The notes beneath the pieces are model-generated. The model ran no database searches and was not told where the DNA came from. It saw nothing but the letters and a program-made list of their open reading frames with translations. From an uncultured Clostridia bacterium (GTDB lineage: Bacteria; Bacillota; Clostridia; Christensenellales; UBA1242), in the NCBI GenBank assembly GCA_904397185.1, contig CAJFOL010000094.1:1-7105 (forward strand): a stretch of DNA of 7,105 nucleotides, read 5' to 3'. Positions 5,489 to 7,105 of the stretch are shown piece after piece; within the stretch, counting starts at the first letter, position 1; each line of letters starts with the position of its first letter. Made by a program: the position numbers and the translations under genes.

Positions 5489-6805
5489 ATGAGCGAAAAA
5501 AGACTTATTACCCCACGAAAATTGTCGGGTTTTATGGAACTTGAACCTGCAAAACAAATTTTATTTGATAAAATGGTGGAAAAAATAAAAAATGTGTACT
5601 CACAATCGGCTTTTATGCCACTCGACACCCCTGTGCTTGAATATAGTGAAATACTGCTTGCAAAGTCTGGTGGGTCAATCGACAAAGAGGTCTATGCTTT
5701 CAAAAAGGGAGACAATGACATCTGTATGCGTTATGACTTGACTGTTCCCCTTGCTAGATATGTCGCTATGAATGTTGGGAGTATGTCTTTTCCTTTCAAA
5801 CGTTATCAAATCGGCAAGGTTTTCCGTGGAGAAAAGGCACAAAAAGGTCGTTTTAGGGAGTTTGTACAGTGCGATGCCGATATTGTAGGACTTGACGAAC
5901 TGCCAATTGTTGCTGATGCTGAATGTCTATCAATCGTTGACAAAGTCTTTAAAGCACTTGGACTTAAAATACTTAACCACATATCAAATAGGAATATTTT
6001 ATTTGGTTACTGCGAGGCTCTTGGCGAAGGCGAAAAGACTTCTGATATCCTTGTCGTGCTTGATAAAATAAACAAAATCGGCAAAGAAAATGCAGTTAAA
6101 GAGTTGCTTGAAATGGGTGTATCAAGCGAAAATAGTCAAAAACTTATTGAAATAACACTAAAATGCGGTAAATTTGATGATATTTTAAGCGAAATTGAGA
6201 ATTTATCTGACAACCCTACCTTCCAAAAAGGTGTGGGTGAACTTAAAGAAATATCGTCGTATCTCAAGGCTCTTGGAGTTGACGAAAATTGTTATGTGCT
6301 TGACCTTGGTATTATTCGTGGACAGAACTACTATACAGGCACCGTCTTTGAGGCTATGATGCCAGAGCATCCAGAATTTTTGACCGTCTGCGGAGGCGGA
6401 AGATACGACAATCTCGCGGGATACTTCACCGATAAAAAATTGCCAGGTGTGGGATTGAGTATTGGGCTTACCCGCCTATTTGACCTTATGGACAGTGCTG
6501 GTATGCTTGAAGAGGTCAAACCGACGAACATTGACCTTCAAATAATACCTATGGGTGACACACTCAATGAGTGTTTAAGCCTCAAATCATATTTTGGCGG
6601 CACAATTGTATGTGATATCAACTATGAAAACCGCTCATTTAAGTCAAAGATGAAAGAGGCAAACAAAAAGCAAATACCATTTATCCTAATTGTCGGCGAA
6701 AATGAAGTGACAAGCAAACTCTACTCCCTAAAAAATATGATCACAGGTGAACAATACACCCTATCAAAAGAAGACTGTCTGAAGATGGTGGAAGGGAAGA
6801 GATAA
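5489..6805 (+). CDS. hisS: Histidyl-tRNA synthetase
   Basis: This cytoplasmic class II aminoacyl-tRNA synthetase joins histidine to tRNA-His using ATP. At 438 residues it has normal length. The catalytic core shows RYDLTVPLARY (81-91), motif 2 FRGEKAQKGRFREF with Arg113, the HisA signature IRGQNYYTGTVFE with the presumed catalytic Arg277, and motif 3 with GGGRYDNL (302-309) and GVGLSIGLTR (320-329). The C-terminal ~90 residues form the anticodon-binding domain, seen in FKSKMKEANKKQIPFILIVGE and LKNMITGEQ. That domain separates it from HisZ, the ATP phosphoribosyltransferase regulatory paralogue. The RYDLTVPLARY form, rather than LRPEGT, marks a particular HisRS subgroup, and QN replaces the common LD before YYTG. 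No aspS follows, unlike in B. subtilis; a terminator does. No T-box is visible in the short leader. Confidence 0.95.
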   Translation: MSEKRLITPRKLSGFMELEPAKQILFDKMVEKIKNVYSQSAFMPLDTPVLEYSEILLAKSGGSIDKEVYAFKKGDNDICMRYDLTVPLARYVAMNVGSMSFPFKRYQIGKVFRGEKAQKGRFREFVQCDADIVGLDELPIVADAECLSIVDKVFKALGLKILNHISNRNILFGYCEALGEGEKTSDILVVLDKINKIGKENAVKELLEMGVSSENSQKLIEITLKCGKFDDILSEIENLSDNPTFQKGVGELKEISSYLKALGVDENCYVLDLGIIRGQNYYTGTVFEAMMPEHPEFLTVCGGGRYDNLAGYFTDKKLPGVGLSIGLTRLFDLMDSAGMLEEVKPTNIDLQIIPMGDTLNECLSLKSYFGGTIVCDINYENRSFKSKMKEANKKQIPFILIVGENEVTSKLYSLKNMITGEQYTLSKEDCLKMVEGKR

Positions 6806-6840
6806 GATTAAAAAAATATAAAAACATTAAATAAACATAC

Positions 6841-6877
6841 AAAAAATCACTATTTTTGAGTTAATAGTGATTTTTTT
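6841..6877. terminator. Symmetrical hairpin terminator after hisS
   Basis: A perfect 14-bp stem (6841-6854 with 6863-6876) encloses an 8-nt loop. An A-run on the left and a T-run on the right (6871-6877) mean it can end transcription from either strand. It lies 35 bp after the hisS stop, and this form often separates converging genes. Confidence 0.85.
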
Positions 6878-6880
6878 ATT

Positions 6881-7105
6881 ACATTTTAATTTTATACTTT
6901 TTCAACTATTATTTTTCCCGCACTAAATAGAACTCATTTGAACTATTCTCTATTTTCCATTTTTCAGCATTTGGAAAATGTGAGCGGAAATACAGAACTT
7001 ACCAATGGTTACTTGAGCGGATAGTCGTCCAACATTTGGTTGGTCTGTTAGAGCGGAAGCACAGTCTATACACAAATAACCTTAATCGGACACTGATCCA
7101 AACTA
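6881..7105. other. Tail without a supported gene; possible decayed reverse-strand frame
   Basis: No convincing gene is seen here. On the minus strand one frame is open from the window edge to a TAA at 6999-7001, then reads on for 29 codons to tandem stops TAA (6909-6911) and TAG (6906-6908). The pieces end ...RSSNHW and ...FYLVREK, which I do not recognise. GAGCGGA occurs at 6982-6988, 7015-7021 and 7051-7057. An 8-bp inverted repeat lies at 6952-6959/6972-6979 and a 5-bp one at 7029-7033/7039-7043. The right part is richer in G+C (about 42% in 7021-7080) than the origin region. It may be the decayed end of a converging gene, or plain intergenic DNA. Confidence 0.3.

Noticed and set aside
6982..7057. 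CRISPR array from the GAGCGGA spacing
   Set aside because: Only seven bases are shared between the three copies. A CRISPR repeat is over 20 bp and nearly identical between copies.

Overview
The window comes from an AT-rich bacterium that looks like a member of the Bacillota (Firmicutes). The support is strong AGGAGG-type ribosome binding sites, a HelD-family RNA polymerase motor, a GyrA and HisRS of Gram-positive type, DnaA boxes of the TTATCCACA type, and the standard genetic code. No genus can be named from the sequence alone. Three full-length protein genes lie on the plus strand: gyrA (12-2609), a helD-like gene (2899-4962) and hisS (5489-6805).

Layout. gyrA begins almost at the left edge, so any gyrB partner is outside the window. 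The 289 bp gap after it holds an AT-rich stem-loop, a probable gyrA terminator (2684-2710), a candidate promoter, and a compact 96-nt element (2749-2844). That element folds on paper into a closed four-way junction with 43 Watson-Crick pairs, no G-U pair and one unpaired junction base. A T-run follows it, then the helD ribosome binding site. This element is the most unusual thing in the window.

The 526 bp gap between helD and hisS has no gene. It holds three perfect DnaA boxes in one orientation plus several variants, an exact 20-bp duplication carrying a box pair, and a block of about 14% G+C (5041-5160). Together with gyrA nearby, this looks like a chromosomal replication origin or part of one. 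Its right end holds a candidate hisS promoter entangled with an 11-bp inverted repeat.

After hisS comes a symmetrical hairpin terminator, then about 220 bp of less AT-rich sequence. That tail has three GAGCGGA copies and a broken reverse-strand reading frame, but no gene that can be supported.

How the parts may work together (inference): GyrA relieves the supercoiling made by replication and transcription, HelD strips and recycles stalled RNA polymerase, and both sit beside a putative origin where replication and transcription machinery meet. HisRS is a housekeeping gene that happens to flank the origin.
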